Source of the DNA: Gp6-AA40 sp963723495
GTDB taxonomy: Bacteria; Acidobacteriota; Vicinamibacteria; Vicinamibacterales; UBA2999
Assembly: GCA_963723495.1 (NCBI GenBank)
Contig: CAVRQR010000012.1
Span: forward strand, 1-64,000
Length of the DNA: 64,000 bases
Direction: 5' to 3'
In this document: positions 20,005 through 29,056 of the stretch, piece by piece
Position numbering within the stretch: the stretch's first letter is position 1
Layout: every line of letters begins with the position of its first letter
Notes under the pieces: model-generated
The model's database searches: none
Seen by the model: only the letters and a program-made list of their open reading frames with translations
Told to the model about the DNA's origin: nothing
Made by a program: the position numbers and the translations under genes

Positions 20005-20856
20005 CTATTTATCCAGCAACATCAAATCAGCGCTGCGCTCACCTTCATGACAGGCCGACTCCCACATCTCATCATCCTCTGAGGGCTTCGCGCGATTGGT
20101 CGGAATGGTGACCTTCCAGGGCTGCGTGAACACCTTCGGGTCGTGGATGGTCGCCTCGTATCTCAGGCGATTCTGATCGAGAAAGGTAAAGCGCTCGACG
20201 ATGCGAGCGGTGTTGCTGAGGAAATCGCCGTCGTGGCTGAGGCGATTCTTGCCATTGAGATTGGTGACTTCCACGACCAGCGTGTTCCCTTCCCAGCGCC
20301 CCCGGGGGTCGCCGCCCCACAGCGAGATTCGGGGTGACACGTGAGGACGACCATCGATCGGAATCACTCGAAACGTGTGGTACGCCTCGTTGATGAGCAC
20401 GACGTATCCCGGCGTCTGGATAATCTGGTTCGCATTGGCCGCCTGCCGGATCGCCCCGAGGATGAAGCACCGCGCCTGCGTGTCGATGTGGTCCTGGCGC
20501 GTGGCATTGTTCTCGTTTTCGATCTGATGCTGACGAAGCGCCGCCGCCCACGGTTGATACGGCACCTTGCCATCGGGAGGGTCGCTCACGCGGCTCGGAT
20601 TCTTTTTCGCCAGACCCTTGGTTCTGTTGACCTGCTCGGTGACCGAGCCCGGAACGCCGGGGTCTTCCAGGCTGCGTCCTCCCGCGATTTCCGGCCGCCA
20701 GATCCCCTGCACATCTGGCTGGCCATCCGCGGTGCGCGGACCGGTCCATGTGCCGCTCGAGCCGTCAGGCGCCTGACCAACGAGTGACGCGGACCACTGC
20801 AAGACGACAAGAACCATGACGGACGCGACGCTCGTGCGAATCAACCAGGGAACCAT
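20005..20856 (-). CDS. Exported TADG-family protein of unknown function
   Basis: 283 residues. N-terminal hydrophobic signal (VASVMVLVVLQWSASLVGQ). Landmarks shared with the next gene and with 23846-24685: TADGQPDVQGIW, PYQPWAAALRQHQ, ARCFILGAIRQ, GRPHVSPRISLW-G, RGRWEGNTLVVEVTNL, then IVERFTFLDQNRLRYEATIH and DPKVFTQPWKV. This repeated plan is common in Acidobacteria genomes; I know of no established function. About half the motifs are aromatic and polar, as in a beta-rich binding protein. Last gene of a minus-strand run headed by DUF6152. Confidence 0.75.
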   Translation of the reverse strand: MVPWLIRTSVASVMVLVVLQWSASLVGQAPDGSSGTWTGPRTADGQPDVQGIWRPEIAGGRSLEDPGVPGSVTEQVNRTKGLAKKNPSRVSDPPDGKVPYQPWAAALRQHQIENENNATRQDHIDTQARCFILGAIRQAANANQIIQTPGYVVLINEAYHTFRVIPIDGRPHVSPRISLWGGDPRGRWEGNTLVVEVTNLNGKNRLSHDGDFLSNTARIVERFTFLDQNRLRYEATIHDPKVFTQPWKVTIPTNRAKPSEDDEMWESACHEGERSADLMLLDK

Positions 20857-20892
20857 TCAGAGACCTCCGCATCGGGCGGACGAGCAGACCAC

Positions 20893-21669
20893 CTACCAGA
20901 GATTGGGATACGGGTAGTACTTCTCCCAATCGAACGCATAGCACTCGTATTCCAGGAGCTGCATGTTGGCTTCCTTGCGGCGATAGAGCGGCATGCGCAT
21001 CTTCCAGGGCTTCGTGAAGACCTTTGGATCCTCGACGGCAACTTCGTAGTCGATATGGTCGGGGCCGGTCGGGGTGTACCGTTCGATGAGGTGCAGCGCA
21101 TCGCTATGGAAGTTGCCTGCCCTGTCGAACCACGTTTCCTCGTTGAAATGGACGACGTCGACAACCAGCGTGTCACCCTCCCAGCGCCCGCGCGAGTCGC
21201 CCAGCCACCAATCGATGTGGCCTTCGGGGTGAGCCTTCCCAATCGTGTGGATGTAGCGAATCGCATGCACATACTCGAAGAGCATCGTCACGCGGTCACG
21301 CGTCTGGAGAATCTGAAAGGGGAACGGCATGTACATGATGCGCGGCACACCAGGCAGGAAGCACTTGCCCTCTGGGTCCGCCTTCACACGATTCTCGTAG
21401 TTCTCTTTCTGCCTAGCAGCCGCCCACGGCTGGTAGGGAATGTCGCCGCCCTCGACAACGCCGAGGCCGGCGGGCACGCCTTTCTGTGCGTGATGACCCT
21501 GAATGTCCCAAGCTGCCGTGTTGAGGGCCTGCCATACGCCTGACAGATCGGGGCGGCCGTCGGCTGTGCGCGCGAACGTGGTCGCCGGTGACGACTGCCC
21601 ACCAACCGTCAGCAGCCCGTACGAAACAGCGATCGCGAGGATCACTGAGGGGAGAACGTGATTCTTCAT
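20893..21669 (-). CDS. Exported TADG-family protein of unknown function
   Basis: 258 residues. Signal peptide VILAIAVSYGLLTVGGQ. Same plan as the neighbour: TADGRPDLSGVW, PYQPWAAARQKENYENR, KCFLPGVPRIMYMPFP, GHIDWWLGDSRGRWEGDTLV, LIERYTPTGPDHIDYEVAVE, DPKVFTKPWKM. It ends with EYECYAFDWEKYYPYPNLW, aromatic-rich. It lies 14 bases downstream of the DUF6152 gene and 36 bases upstream of its paralogue, so the three form one operon. The function is unknown; the fusion at 29535-30596 ties this family to DUF6152. Confidence 0.75.
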   Translation of the reverse strand: MKNHVLPSVILAIAVSYGLLTVGGQSSPATTFARTADGRPDLSGVWQALNTAAWDIQGHHAQKGVPAGLGVVEGGDIPYQPWAAARQKENYENRVKADPEGKCFLPGVPRIMYMPFPFQILQTRDRVTMLFEYVHAIRYIHTIGKAHPEGHIDWWLGDSRGRWEGDTLVVDVVHFNEETWFDRAGNFHSDALHLIERYTPTGPDHIDYEVAVEDPKVFTKPWKMRMPLYRRKEANMQLLEYECYAFDWEKYYPYPNLW

Positions 21670-21683
21670 CGCAGAGTGCGTGA

Positions 21684-22094
21684 CTACTGGTTGTCCGGTG
21701 CGCCTGGGGTACCTGCGCTGCCGAGGAAGAAGTCGCGACCATCCGGGAACGTGACCGTTTGCCCGTTTGCGACGCGGCGCCCGTTCTTCGCCAGGAATCC
21801 CTTGATGACTACCTCGGTGCCAACCGGGAAGCTCGTCTTGCGCAGGCCGCGCTTGAGCAGAGCGTTCGCCGATCCCGCTTCCACCGCCCAGTTGGTGATG
21901 GATCCATCCGGGTTCTTCACGTCAACGTGGATCCAGCCGTGCGGATTGATAATCTCGATCCGCGTCAGCGTCCCGCGCAGCGTGACCGGCTTGTCGGCAT
22001 CGAACTCCGCGGCGAAGGAGTGATGCGCATCCGCAGCGGCCGCTGACAGCAACGAGAGCACCGCCAGCAGGATGAGCGTCCTGCGTCGTGTCAT
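21684..22094 (-). CDS. DUF6152 family exported protein
   Basis: 136 residues. Signal peptide LILLAVLSLLSAAAADA then the family opening HHSFAAEFDADKPVTLRGTL, followed by EIINPHGWIHVDVKNPDGS, the ALLKRGLRKTSFPVGTEV segment and GFLAKNGRRVANGQTVTFPD. The fold looks like a small beta-barrel (OB-like), judging from the G-T-V-T-x-x-E-x-x-N-P-H strand pattern. No known activity. Probably the first gene of an operon with two TADG proteins. Confidence 0.82.
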   Translation of the reverse strand: MTRRRTLILLAVLSLLSAAAADAHHSFAAEFDADKPVTLRGTLTRIEIINPHGWIHVDVKNPDGSITNWAVEAGSANALLKRGLRKTSFPVGTEVVIKGFLAKNGRRVANGQTVTFPDGRDFFLGSAGTPGAPDNQ

Positions 22095-22268
22095 GGCGGC
22101 CGTTCGAGCAAGACGGGGGCCACAACATCGAGGCCACGTGTTTACGACGGGGAGCGGGCGAATTTCGAGACCGTCACGCGAGTGTCCTGGGCAACGCGCG
22201 AGCGCCGCGCAACGGAATGAACATTCGCGTCGATCGTTGCCGAGAACATCGACGGATTTGTCGATGCA

Positions 22269-22712
22269 CTATTTCAGCTTGATCTCGTAGGCGCCATCCT
22301 CGGTTCGAACCCGGTGCGCCGTGTGGCAGGACGCACACGTCTCGTTCAGCGCAGTAAACGCCTCGAGTACCAATCGATAGTCTCGTTCCTTGGCTCCCGC
22401 CTGCAGCGCCGTGAGGTGCTCGAGCGCCCGCTCGGTCAGCGCAACGGCGCCATCGACCTTGCGCTCCTGAAAGTACGTCATCGTTGTCGCAAACGAGGTC
22501 CGCATGGTGAGCGCGGCCTTCTCGAACGGGTCGAAGTCCTGCGCTCCGGCACCGGATTCCTCGAACTCCTTCGCCGCCACGCGAAGTGCCCGGACCGCCT
22601 CGCCGTTGTCGCGCATCGCCTTGCTGAATGCTTCCGGCGGCTTCTCGTTCCCTTGCGCTGACAACGTTACGACGACCAGTGCGACACCGGCCGCGATCAT
22701 GAACCCACGCAT
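22269..22712 (-). CDS. Small exported cytochrome c
   Basis: 147 residues, intact. The ATG at 22712 follows AAAGGAG; an upstream in-frame start at 22808 lacks a ribosome site and would spoil the signal peptide (IAAGVALVVVTLSAQ). Helical body (PPEAFSKAMRDNGEAVRALR, TTMTYFQERKVDGAVALTE) and one C-terminal haem site CASCHTAHRVRTEDGAYEIK. It is paralogous to 8024-8463 and 8551-9000, here without a DUF1592 gene beside it. Confidence 0.85.
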   Translation of the reverse strand: MRGFMIAAGVALVVVTLSAQGNEKPPEAFSKAMRDNGEAVRALRVAAKEFEESGAGAQDFDPFEKAALTMRTSFATTMTYFQERKVDGAVALTERALEHLTALQAGAKERDYRLVLEAFTALNETCASCHTAHRVRTEDGAYEIKLK

Positions 22713-23025
22713 GCGGCTCTCCTTTACTGAGTAGGAGACGCGCAGTCCACGAACTGTGCCAATCGAATCGACACATCTTGTCGGCGCAAAGGCATGATCG
22801 ACGCACACCAGAGCGACGAAGTTGAATGCTGAAATCGTCGATCCGACAAAGTCGGCGTACGAGGCCCACGATCACGGTCAGTGTGCTAGGGTAATTCACG
22901 TACCGGGGCGGACCGTGATGCACCGCTCCATGGACCGCTGCGGGGACGGACCGCCCATTAGTACGGGTTGCATCCTCCGTTCAGCGGTCCCAGCCGCGCG
23001 AAGCGCGGCGAAAAGATACTGTCAA

Positions 23026-23050
23026 GAGCCGACGGCGGCGCCGTTGGCTC
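23026..23050. other. Inverted repeat upstream of the zincin-like gene
   Basis: GAGCCGACGG (23026-23035) and CCGTTGGCTC (23041-23050) pair with one mismatch around CGGCG. A second small hairpin, CCGCGCGAAGCGCGG, lies just upstream at about 22994. Either could be a terminator remnant or a 5' leader structure for the gene at 23074. Confidence 0.4.
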
Positions 23051-23073
23051 TTGGGCGTCCCTTGTTGTGCGCC

Positions 23074-23721
23074 ATGTCACAGAATCTCGCGTGTACCGCG
23101 CTCGTTCTGTCGGTTGTCTGTGCCGCTGCCGGCAGCGCACACGCTGAGCCCGTCCGACGGGTCATCAGGGTGTACGACACAACCGATGGCGCGTCGGATA
23201 TCCGCTCGGCAGCCATTCGAACCGCGGCCTCCATCGTGGCGGAGGCAGGGATTTCAGTGGAATGGCGCGACTGCACGAACGACAGCACACAAGATCGCTG
23301 CCAGGACACGCGCCGCAGGCACGACCTGATTGTGCGCATCATGCCCGCCGCCGCACCCGGAACCATCTTCCGCGGAAGCTCGCTTCAGCTGCGCACGGCT
23401 CCCGATGAAGTGAACCTGCAGCTCGGTGTGGCGGTCATCAACCCCGTCACGCTGTCGGGCGAGATGGCGACCATCTTTCACGAGCAGGTGCGCACCGTGG
23501 CTCGCCGCAGCGGCGTCAACGACGCCGAGTTGCTGGGACGAGCGCTCGCCCACGAAATCGGACACCTGCTGCTCCGGGCACGGGCGCACAGCCCTACCGG
23601 TCTGATGCGCGGTGTCTGGAGCATCGAGGAATTGACACTGAACCGGCGCGAGGACTGGCTCTTCGCGCCGATCGATCGCGAGCGGCTGCAGCGCAGCGCG
23701 GCCGCGCCAGTCGCGCCGTAA
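23074..23721 (+). CDS. Exported zincin-like putative metalloprotease
   Basis: 215 residues from the ATG at 23074, chosen because it gives a clean signal peptide (LACTALVLSVVCAAAGSAHA); the open frame extends upstream but through a hairpin region. Body: RVIRVYDTTDGASDIRSAAI and AAAPGTIFRGSSLQLRTAPD, leading to ALAHEIGHLLLRARAHSPTG and then LMRG. HEIGH supplies two zinc ligands and the catalytic Glu; a third His eight residues after the motif and the following G-L-M resemble the metzincin Met-turn, though spacing differs from canonical HExxHxxGxxH. Such proteins are common in Acidobacteria and uncharacterised. It is inferred to be a peptidase. Confidence 0.65.
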   Translation: MSQNLACTALVLSVVCAAAGSAHAEPVRRVIRVYDTTDGASDIRSAAIRTAASIVAEAGISVEWRDCTNDSTQDRCQDTRRRHDLIVRIMPAAAPGTIFRGSSLQLRTAPDEVNLQLGVAVINPVTLSGEMATIFHEQVRTVARRSGVNDAELLGRALAHEIGHLLLRARAHSPTGLMRGVWSIEELTLNRREDWLFAPIDRERLQRSAAAPVAP

Positions 23722-23845
23722 CGAACCCGGCTTTCCCGCGCACCTATATATAAGGGGTTTGTTGCAGGCGTTCGTCTCCCCGTGCGCCCTCATCCCACGC
23801 GAGCGCAACGACATAAAATGGAGTTGCACGTCCTGGGGGGCACGA

Positions 23846-24685
23846 TTGTCACGATTCTTCAGCTACTCCACCACGCTTCTCCTGGGCGCCTCGGTCGCCA
23901 CCTTTTTCTGCACTCCGGTATTCGCCCAATATTTGAAATACCCAACCGCCGGTATTCCGCGAACCGCTGACGGCAAGTTCAACCCGTCGGCACCAACGCC
24001 TCGCACCCCGGAGGGCAAACCGGACTTCTCGGGAATCTGGCTGACCGCATCACCGAATTGCCCACAGGGGACCGATCCGGAATCGCTGACGTGTGGTTCA
24101 GAACTGCCGATGTCCCGCGAGGGCATCAACATGGGGATCAATCTGCCCGGCGGCTTACCGTATCAACCGTGGCTGGCAAAGCTCGTGAAGGAACGCACGG
24201 CGGCCGATGCCAAGGACGATCCGCATGTGCGATGCCTCCCCGACACGTTCCTGCGCGCATACGGACTGCCTCATCTGCTGAAGTTCGTTCAGACCCGGGG
24301 TCTTCTCATTATGCTCAGCGAGGTGAACGCCAGTTATCGTCAGGTCTTCCTTGACGGACGGCCGCTGCCGCAGGACCCTACGCCCTCATGGCAGGGGTAC
24401 TCGTCGGCGACCTGGTCGGGCGACACGCTGGTCATCGACTCGAGTGGATTTCGCGACGATCTCTGGATCGACTGGAACGGGAGCGTGCTGACGGAGGCCG
24501 CCAGGGTGCGCGAACGAATCCGGCGGCCGGACTTCGGTCGACTCGAGGTCGAGGTGACTGTCGACGATCCCAAGGCGTACACGAAGCCATGGACCGTGAC
24601 CCTCAGGCAGCGCCTCGCGGTCGACACCGAGCTCGTAGACGAAATCTGTCTCGAGAATGAGAAATCGTACCAGCGGATGAAATAG
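23846..24685 (+). CDS. Exported TADG-family protein of unknown function
   Basis: About 279 residues if started at TTG 23846, which follows a GGGGGG stretch and gives the signal peptide STTLLLGASVATFFCTPVFA; the frame is open upstream to 23759 but that part looks non-coding. It has two TADG-like blocks (PRTADGKFNPSAPTP and TPEGKPDFSGIWLTASPNCP), YQPWLAKLVKERTAADA, VRCLPDTFLRAYGLPHLLKF, a shortened SSATWSGDTLVIDSSGFRDD and DPKAYTKPWTVTLRQ. Same family as 20005-20856 and 20893-21669, here alone, upstream of folD on the same strand. Confidence 0.72.
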   Translation: MSRFFSYSTTLLLGASVATFFCTPVFAQYLKYPTAGIPRTADGKFNPSAPTPRTPEGKPDFSGIWLTASPNCPQGTDPESLTCGSELPMSREGINMGINLPGGLPYQPWLAKLVKERTAADAKDDPHVRCLPDTFLRAYGLPHLLKFVQTRGLLIMLSEVNASYRQVFLDGRPLPQDPTPSWQGYSSATWSGDTLVIDSSGFRDDLWIDWNGSVLTEAARVRERIRRPDFGRLEVEVTVDDPKAYTKPWTVTLRQRLAVDTELVDEICLENEKSYQRMK

Positions 24686-24698
24686 ACAAAGGGACAAA

Positions 24699-25595
24699 GT
24701 GAGCGTAACGAGCGTTGTGAAGGATAACCGGCTCCTTGATGGGAGGGCTGTTCGCGACCGTATTCTCGATGGTGTCGCCGAGCGAGTGCGCCATGCGGCC
24801 GCGACGCACTCGATCGGACGGCTCGTGTCAATCAGCATCGGCGAGCACAAGGAAGTCGCGGTTTACGTGCGCGGGCAGGCCACCGCCGCAAAGAGGGTAG
24901 GGCTACGTTTCGAGGAGCAGACCTGGCCCGCTTCACTCACCCAGGAAGAATGCAAGGCACGGCTCGTCGCCATGAATGACGACCCGGACATCCTCGGCGT
25001 CATCCTTCAGCGACCGGTGCCCTCGCACATTCACGGCCGCTCGCTCGCCTCCGCGATTCATCCATTCAAGGACCTCGAGGGGATGAACCCCGCCTCGATC
25101 GGCAACATCGTCTACAACGAGCTGGCTTTGGCGCCTTGCACGGCGGCAGCCTCGGTGGAGCTGATCAAAGCGACCGGACTCAACCTGCACGGCCTCGAGG
25201 TCGTGATGGTCGGCCACTCCGAGATCGTCGGCAAGCCCGCAGCGTTCATGTTGATGGCCGAAGGGGCTACGGTCACGGTGTGTCATCACCTGACCCGATC
25301 GGTGGCCGCGCACTCGCGGCGGGCCGACGCGGTGCTCGTCGCGGTCGGCAAACCGAAGTTCCTCCACGCTGATATGGTCAAGCCTGGCGCCGCGGTGATC
25401 GACATCGGCATCAACCAGATCACCGGACCGAATGGCGAAACGATGATCGTCGGCGACGTCGACACCGACAGCGTCAAGGAAGTCGCCAGCTGGGTCACAC
25501 CAGTACCGGGCGGTGTTGGTCCGGTCACAGTGGCCATGTTCATGCGAAACGCGATCGCCGCACATACCAAACAACTCAACGCCGGCTGGCTCTAG
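24699..25595 (+). CDS. folD: FolD-like methylenetetrahydrofolate dehydrogenase/cyclohydrolase, catalytic Lys replaced by Gln
   Basis: 298 residues, GTG start at 24699. It aligns along its length with FolD: GEHKEVAVYVRGQATAAKRV at 48-67, LQRPVP, PFKDLEGMNPASIG, APCTAAASVELI, GHSEIVGKPAAFM (NADP site), DIGINQITGPNGETMIVGDV and the family end motif PGGVGPVTVA. In FolD the block is YVxxK; here it is Y56-V-R-G-Q60, so the lysine needed for cyclohydrolase chemistry is Gln. GRS of the nucleotide site is GHS, and PCTPxG is PCTAAA. The Gln of VQLPLP and the Asp of KDVDG are kept. It may be a dehydrogenase-only or otherwise altered enzyme. Confidence 0.85.
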   Translation: MSVTSVVKDNRLLDGRAVRDRILDGVAERVRHAAATHSIGRLVSISIGEHKEVAVYVRGQATAAKRVGLRFEEQTWPASLTQEECKARLVAMNDDPDILGVILQRPVPSHIHGRSLASAIHPFKDLEGMNPASIGNIVYNELALAPCTAAASVELIKATGLNLHGLEVVMVGHSEIVGKPAAFMLMAEGATVTVCHHLTRSVAAHSRRADAVLVAVGKPKFLHADMVKPGAAVIDIGINQITGPNGETMIVGDVDTDSVKEVASWVTPVPGGVGPVTVAMFMRNAIAAHTKQLNAGWL

Positions 25596-25598
25596 CTA

Positions 25599-25648
25599 AG
25601 TTCAAAGGTCAAAGTACAAAGGGCAAAGTCAAAGGGGGCAAAAGTACG
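25599..25648. repeat. Seven-base-periodic tract (TCAAAGG/TACAAAG)
   Basis: Follows folD at once: units TTCAAAG, GTCAAAG, TACAAAG, GGCAAAG, TCAAAGG. A short related run (GACAAAGGGACAAAG) overlaps the folD ribosome-binding region at 24684-24700. Confidence 0.7.
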
Positions 25649-25693
25649 GTCGCGCTGGTAGCGCGACCCCGCCTGTTACACTGGCTCTGTCCG

Positions 25694-26416
25694 GTGTTTA
25701 TTCGACCTCTTCCATTTGCACGGTCGTTCTGTTGCTGCGCCGCCGTCGTGGGCGTGTGCGCGGTTGTGTGCCTGCCGGTGACCGCCAAAACTCGTGCGGC
25801 CCTCAGCGCTGGCGCCTGGAGCGACGTCGATCGCGGCGCGATCGATCCGGCGGTGTTCGAGCTGGCGCTCGGCGCGGCCGCATGTGCGGTCAAGTCCGGT
25901 TCAATCGTCAACCCCTCCACGCTGACGGTGATCGATTACTCGCGGCCGTCCACGGCCCGGCGGCTCTGGGTGTTCGACCTGGACACGCAGGAACTGCTCT
26001 ACGAGGAGCTCGTCGCGCACGGCAAGAAAAGCGGCGACAACATGGCGACACGTTTCTCCAACGAACTGGACTCCCACCAATCGAGTCTCGGTCTGTTCCT
26101 CACGGAAGACGCGTACGTCGGCAGGAACGGGTATTCGCTGCGGCTGCGCGGCCTGGATGAAGGCTTCAACGACCGTGCCTACGAGCGCGCGATCGTGATG
26201 CACGGCGCGCCCTATGTGAACGACGAGGCCGCGCGCACGATCGGCCGGCTCGGTCGTAGCTGGGGATGTCCCGCGCTGCGCGAAGGCGTAGCGCGAGCGG
26301 TCATCGATCGCGTGAAAGGTACCGGTCTCCTGTTTGCGTACTACCCTGATGCTGCGTGGCTGAAGTCGTCGAAGTACCTGAACGACTGCCAGCCCAGCGT
26401 CGACAGCACGCACTGA
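25694..26416 (+). CDS. Exported murein L,D-transpeptidase catalytic-domain protein (YkuD_2 type)
   Basis: 240 residues, GTG start at 25694. Signal segment SFCCCAAVVGVCAVVCLPVT. The family pattern is complete: VIDYSRPSTARRLWVFDL, VAHGKKSGDNMATRFSNELD, SSLGLFLTEDAYVGRNGYSL, RLRGLDEGFNDRAYERAIVM, then the HGAPYV His and the catalytic-cysteine region GRLGRSWGCPAL. By family it would cut or cross-link peptidoglycan peptides through a Cys acyl-enzyme in the periplasm. The lysine-rich substrate end is not determinable. It sits alone between folD and an amidohydrolase. Confidence 0.85.
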   Translation: MFIRPLPFARSFCCCAAVVGVCAVVCLPVTAKTRAALSAGAWSDVDRGAIDPAVFELALGAAACAVKSGSIVNPSTLTVIDYSRPSTARRLWVFDLDTQELLYEELVAHGKKSGDNMATRFSNELDSHQSSLGLFLTEDAYVGRNGYSLRLRGLDEGFNDRAYERAIVMHGAPYVNDEAARTIGRLGRSWGCPALREGVARAVIDRVKGTGLLFAYYPDAAWLKSSKYLNDCQPSVDSTH

Positions 26417-26442
26417 CTCTCACCTCCTCGAGAATACAGCGT

Positions 26443-27772
26443 ATGCGCATCGCAATCGCCACCCTCCTCTTCGCCGTTGTCGCGCTTTCGGCCCGCGGCC
26501 TGATGCAGCAGGAACCGGTCGTCGTGTTCGAGCGTGTCAACGTCATTCCGATGGACCGCGAGCGATCGATCGCCGATCGCACGGTGATCGTGCGTGACGG
26601 GCGTATCGCCGAGATCGGCGCTCCGAACGCCGTCACGGTGCCAGCCGGGGCGACGCGCGTCGATGGCCGCGGCAAGTTCCTCATGCCGGCGCTGGCCGAG
26701 ATGCATGCGCACATCCCGACGGATCGGGCCGAGGCCGAACGGGTCCTGTTCATGTACGTCGCCAACGGGATCGGCACGATCCGGAGCATGCTGGGCGACC
26801 CCTCGCATTTCACGTTGCGAGAGCGCGCCACACGCGGCGAGATCGTGGCGCCCACGATGTATCTGTCCGGACCGTCGTTCAGCGGACAGACGACGCCAAG
26901 TCCGGAAGCGGCGACCTCACGAGTGGTCGAGCAGAAGAAGGCTGGGTACGACCTGCTGAAGATCCATCCCGGTGTGCCGCGCGATGCGTTCGACGCGCTC
27001 GCCAAGACTGCCGACAGCCAGGGCATCCGTTTCGCCGGGCACGTTCCCGCCGCGGTAGGGTTGCAGCGGGCACTCGAGGCCAAGTACCTGGACGATCGAT
27101 CACATCGATGGCTACATCGAAGCGCTCGCGAAAACTGGTGCACCCGAAGGGCAGCTCTTTGGAATCAATCTGATCGGGCAGCTCGATGAATCTCGAATCG
27201 CCTCACTGGTCGCGCAGACCAAGGCGGCCGGCACCTGGATCGTACCGACGCAGGTTCTCATCGAGAGCTGGTACGGCCCAGACGATGTGGCCACGATGCA
27301 GAAGTGGCCGGAGATGAAGTACGTCGACTCGGAAGATCTGAGTCAGTGGGTGGCCAACAAACGAAAGAACGTCGAGGCCTACTCTGCCGATCACCGGCAG
27401 CGCTACATCGCGCTGCGTCGCAAACTGATCAAAGCCCTGCACGACGGCGGCGCCGGCCTCCTGCTTGGCTCGGACGCTCCGCAGATCTGGAACGTCCCGG
27501 GCTTCTCGATCCATCGTGAGATCGCAACCTACGTCGCCTCCGGTCTGACGCCGTACCAGGCGCTCGTCACAGGGACGCGTGGCGTCGCCGCGCATTACAA
27601 CATCCTCGACCGAGCGGGCGTCGTCGACACGGGCAAGCGCGCCGATCTCGTGCTGCTCGACGCCAGTCCGCTGCAGGACATCAGCAATACATCGAAGATT
27701 GCCGGCGTCATGATCGGTGGGCGCTGGCTGCCGAAGAGCGAGATCGACAAGCGCCTCGACGAAGGCCGCTGA
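26443..27772 (+). CDS. Exported metal-dependent amidohydrolase, one frame break
   Basis: About 442 residues. ATG 26443 and signal peptide ATLLFAVVALSARGLMQQ. Amidohydrolase core: VIVRDGRIAEIGAPNAVTVP, HxH metal pair in MPALAEMHAHIP, lysine in YDLLKIHPGVP, GIRFAGHVPAAVG, then a one-base break near 27095 after which IDHIDGYIEALAK supplies the next His, and the Asp in GAGLLLGSDAPQ. The C-terminal GKRADLVLLDASPLQDISN is the returning beta-sandwich strand. Members of this exported group include prolidase-like and imidazolonepropionase-like enzymes; no specific substrate can be named. Confidence 0.82.
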
Positions 27773-27812
27773 CACGCCGCCACTCCAGGTCGCCGGCACT
27801 CGAAGCATCGAC

Positions 27813-28607
27813 ATGACGATCGGTCATCCCACGGTTGAACGCGGTCATGCGCCTGTCAACGGCATCCGCATGTACTACGAGATTCACGGCCGGCGCGACG
27901 GTGTCCCGCTTGTCCTGCTGCACGGTGGAGGGTCGACGATCGACGTCACGTTCGGCAAAGTGCTTCCGCTCCTCGCGAGAGGCCGGATGGTCATCGCGGT
28001 GGAAGAACAAGGGCACGGCCGCACGACCGATCGCGACGCTCCGGTCAGATTCGAATCATCGGCCGACGATGTCGCTGCACTGCTGGGTCACCTCGAGATT
28101 GCCAGGGCGGATCTCTTCGGCTTCAGCAACGGCGCCAGCATCGCCTTGCAGGTCGCCGTCCGCCACCCGCGGATCGTGCGAAAGCTCGTGTTTGCGTCGG
28201 CGATGACGAGGAAAGACGGCGCGCACTCCCAGCTCTGGGAGTTCATCTCGAAGGCTGATTTCTCGAACATGCCGCAGCCGCTGAAGGACGCATTCCTGAA
28301 AGTGAATCCGGATCCGAGGCAGCTCAGGTCGATGCACGACAAGGACGCGGAGCGCATGCGGACCTTCGCCGACGTGCCGGACGAGGCACTCAAAGGGGTC
28401 CGCGCCTCGACGTTGATCCTGGCTGGCGACCAGGACATCGTCAAACCGGAGCATGCCGTCGAACTGACGCGCCTGATCCCCGGTGCACGGTTGCTGATCG
28501 TGCCCGGCGGCCACGGCGACTTCATCGGCGAAGCCGTGATGACGCAGAAGCCCACCCGCTCCCCCGAGCTTGTCGCCGGCCTGGTCGAGGAGTTTCTCGA
28601 CTCGTAG
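27813..28607 (+). CDS. Alpha/beta-fold hydrolase
   Basis: 264 residues from the ATG at 27813. No signal peptide. Oxyanion region LVLLHGGGSTIDV, nucleophile elbow GFSNGASIALQVA (Ser), acid in LILAGDQDIVKPEHA and His in VPGGHGDFIGE; this is the complete esterase/epoxide hydrolase/C-C hydrolase triad. The lid region is short. It lies 40 bases after the amidohydrolase and probably shares its transcript. Substrate unknown. Confidence 0.87.
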   Translation: MTIGHPTVERGHAPVNGIRMYYEIHGRRDGVPLVLLHGGGSTIDVTFGKVLPLLARGRMVIAVEEQGHGRTTDRDAPVRFESSADDVAALLGHLEIARADLFGFSNGASIALQVAVRHPRIVRKLVFASAMTRKDGAHSQLWEFISKADFSNMPQPLKDAFLKVNPDPRQLRSMHDKDAERMRTFADVPDEALKGVRASTLILAGDQDIVKPEHAVELTRLIPGARLLIVPGGHGDFIGEAVMTQKPTRSPELVAGLVEEFLDS

Positions 28608-28609
28608 CG

Positions 28610-29056
28610 TCAGTTCGAGTCGAGCGCCTCAGGCAACTCTTTGTAGATCGACAAATCGTGATGATAGTCGGCCTGCTGCCGTGGACGGAGCCGCTCGCTC
28701 CACGACACCGTAGCCACAAACGGCGCAGTCTGTGCGCGTTCACTCAACAGCGACGGCGCCGCGTCCCAGAAGATACGCAGGACACGCCCTGGTCGCAGCA
28801 CACCCAGGCGCTTGAAGACTGGCAGCCCGGACACATCGAGCGATCCACCGAGGCCCGAGAGCACACGCGAGAACTTCACCTGGACGTCGGTCGCAACAGC
28901 GTCTCCGCAGTTGGCCAGCACCAGGTGGACGCGATGCTTCTCGACGTCCACATCGAGGACAACCTCCGCTGACCTCAGGCTGAGAGCTGACGGCTCGGCG
29001 GAGTCGTCCGCTGCAGGCTTGGCTCGTGGTGGCTTAGTCGATCTCGAGGCCTTCAT
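28610..29056 (-). CDS. Hypothetical partner of the tail tube protein
   Basis: 148 residues from the ATG at 29056, which overlaps the end of the tail tube gene (29034) by 23 bases; this overlap decides the start. A basic, disordered N-terminus (KASRSTKPPRAKPAADDS) precedes one domain: VVLDVDVEKHRVHLVLANCG, DAVATDVQVKFSRVLSG, LGVLRPGRVLRIFWD, APFVATVSWSERLRPRQQ. The alternation suggests an immunoglobulin-like (CARDB-type) beta-sandwich. I recognise no named family. Coupling to the tube gene suggests the products interact. Note it ends three bases from the convergent hydrolase gene. Confidence 0.6.
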   Translation of the reverse strand: MKASRSTKPPRAKPAADDSAEPSALSLRSAEVVLDVDVEKHRVHLVLANCGDAVATDVQVKFSRVLSGLGGSLDVSGLPVFKRLGVLRPGRVLRIFWDAAPSLLSERAQTAPFVATVSWSERLRPRQQADYHHDLSIYKELPEALDSN

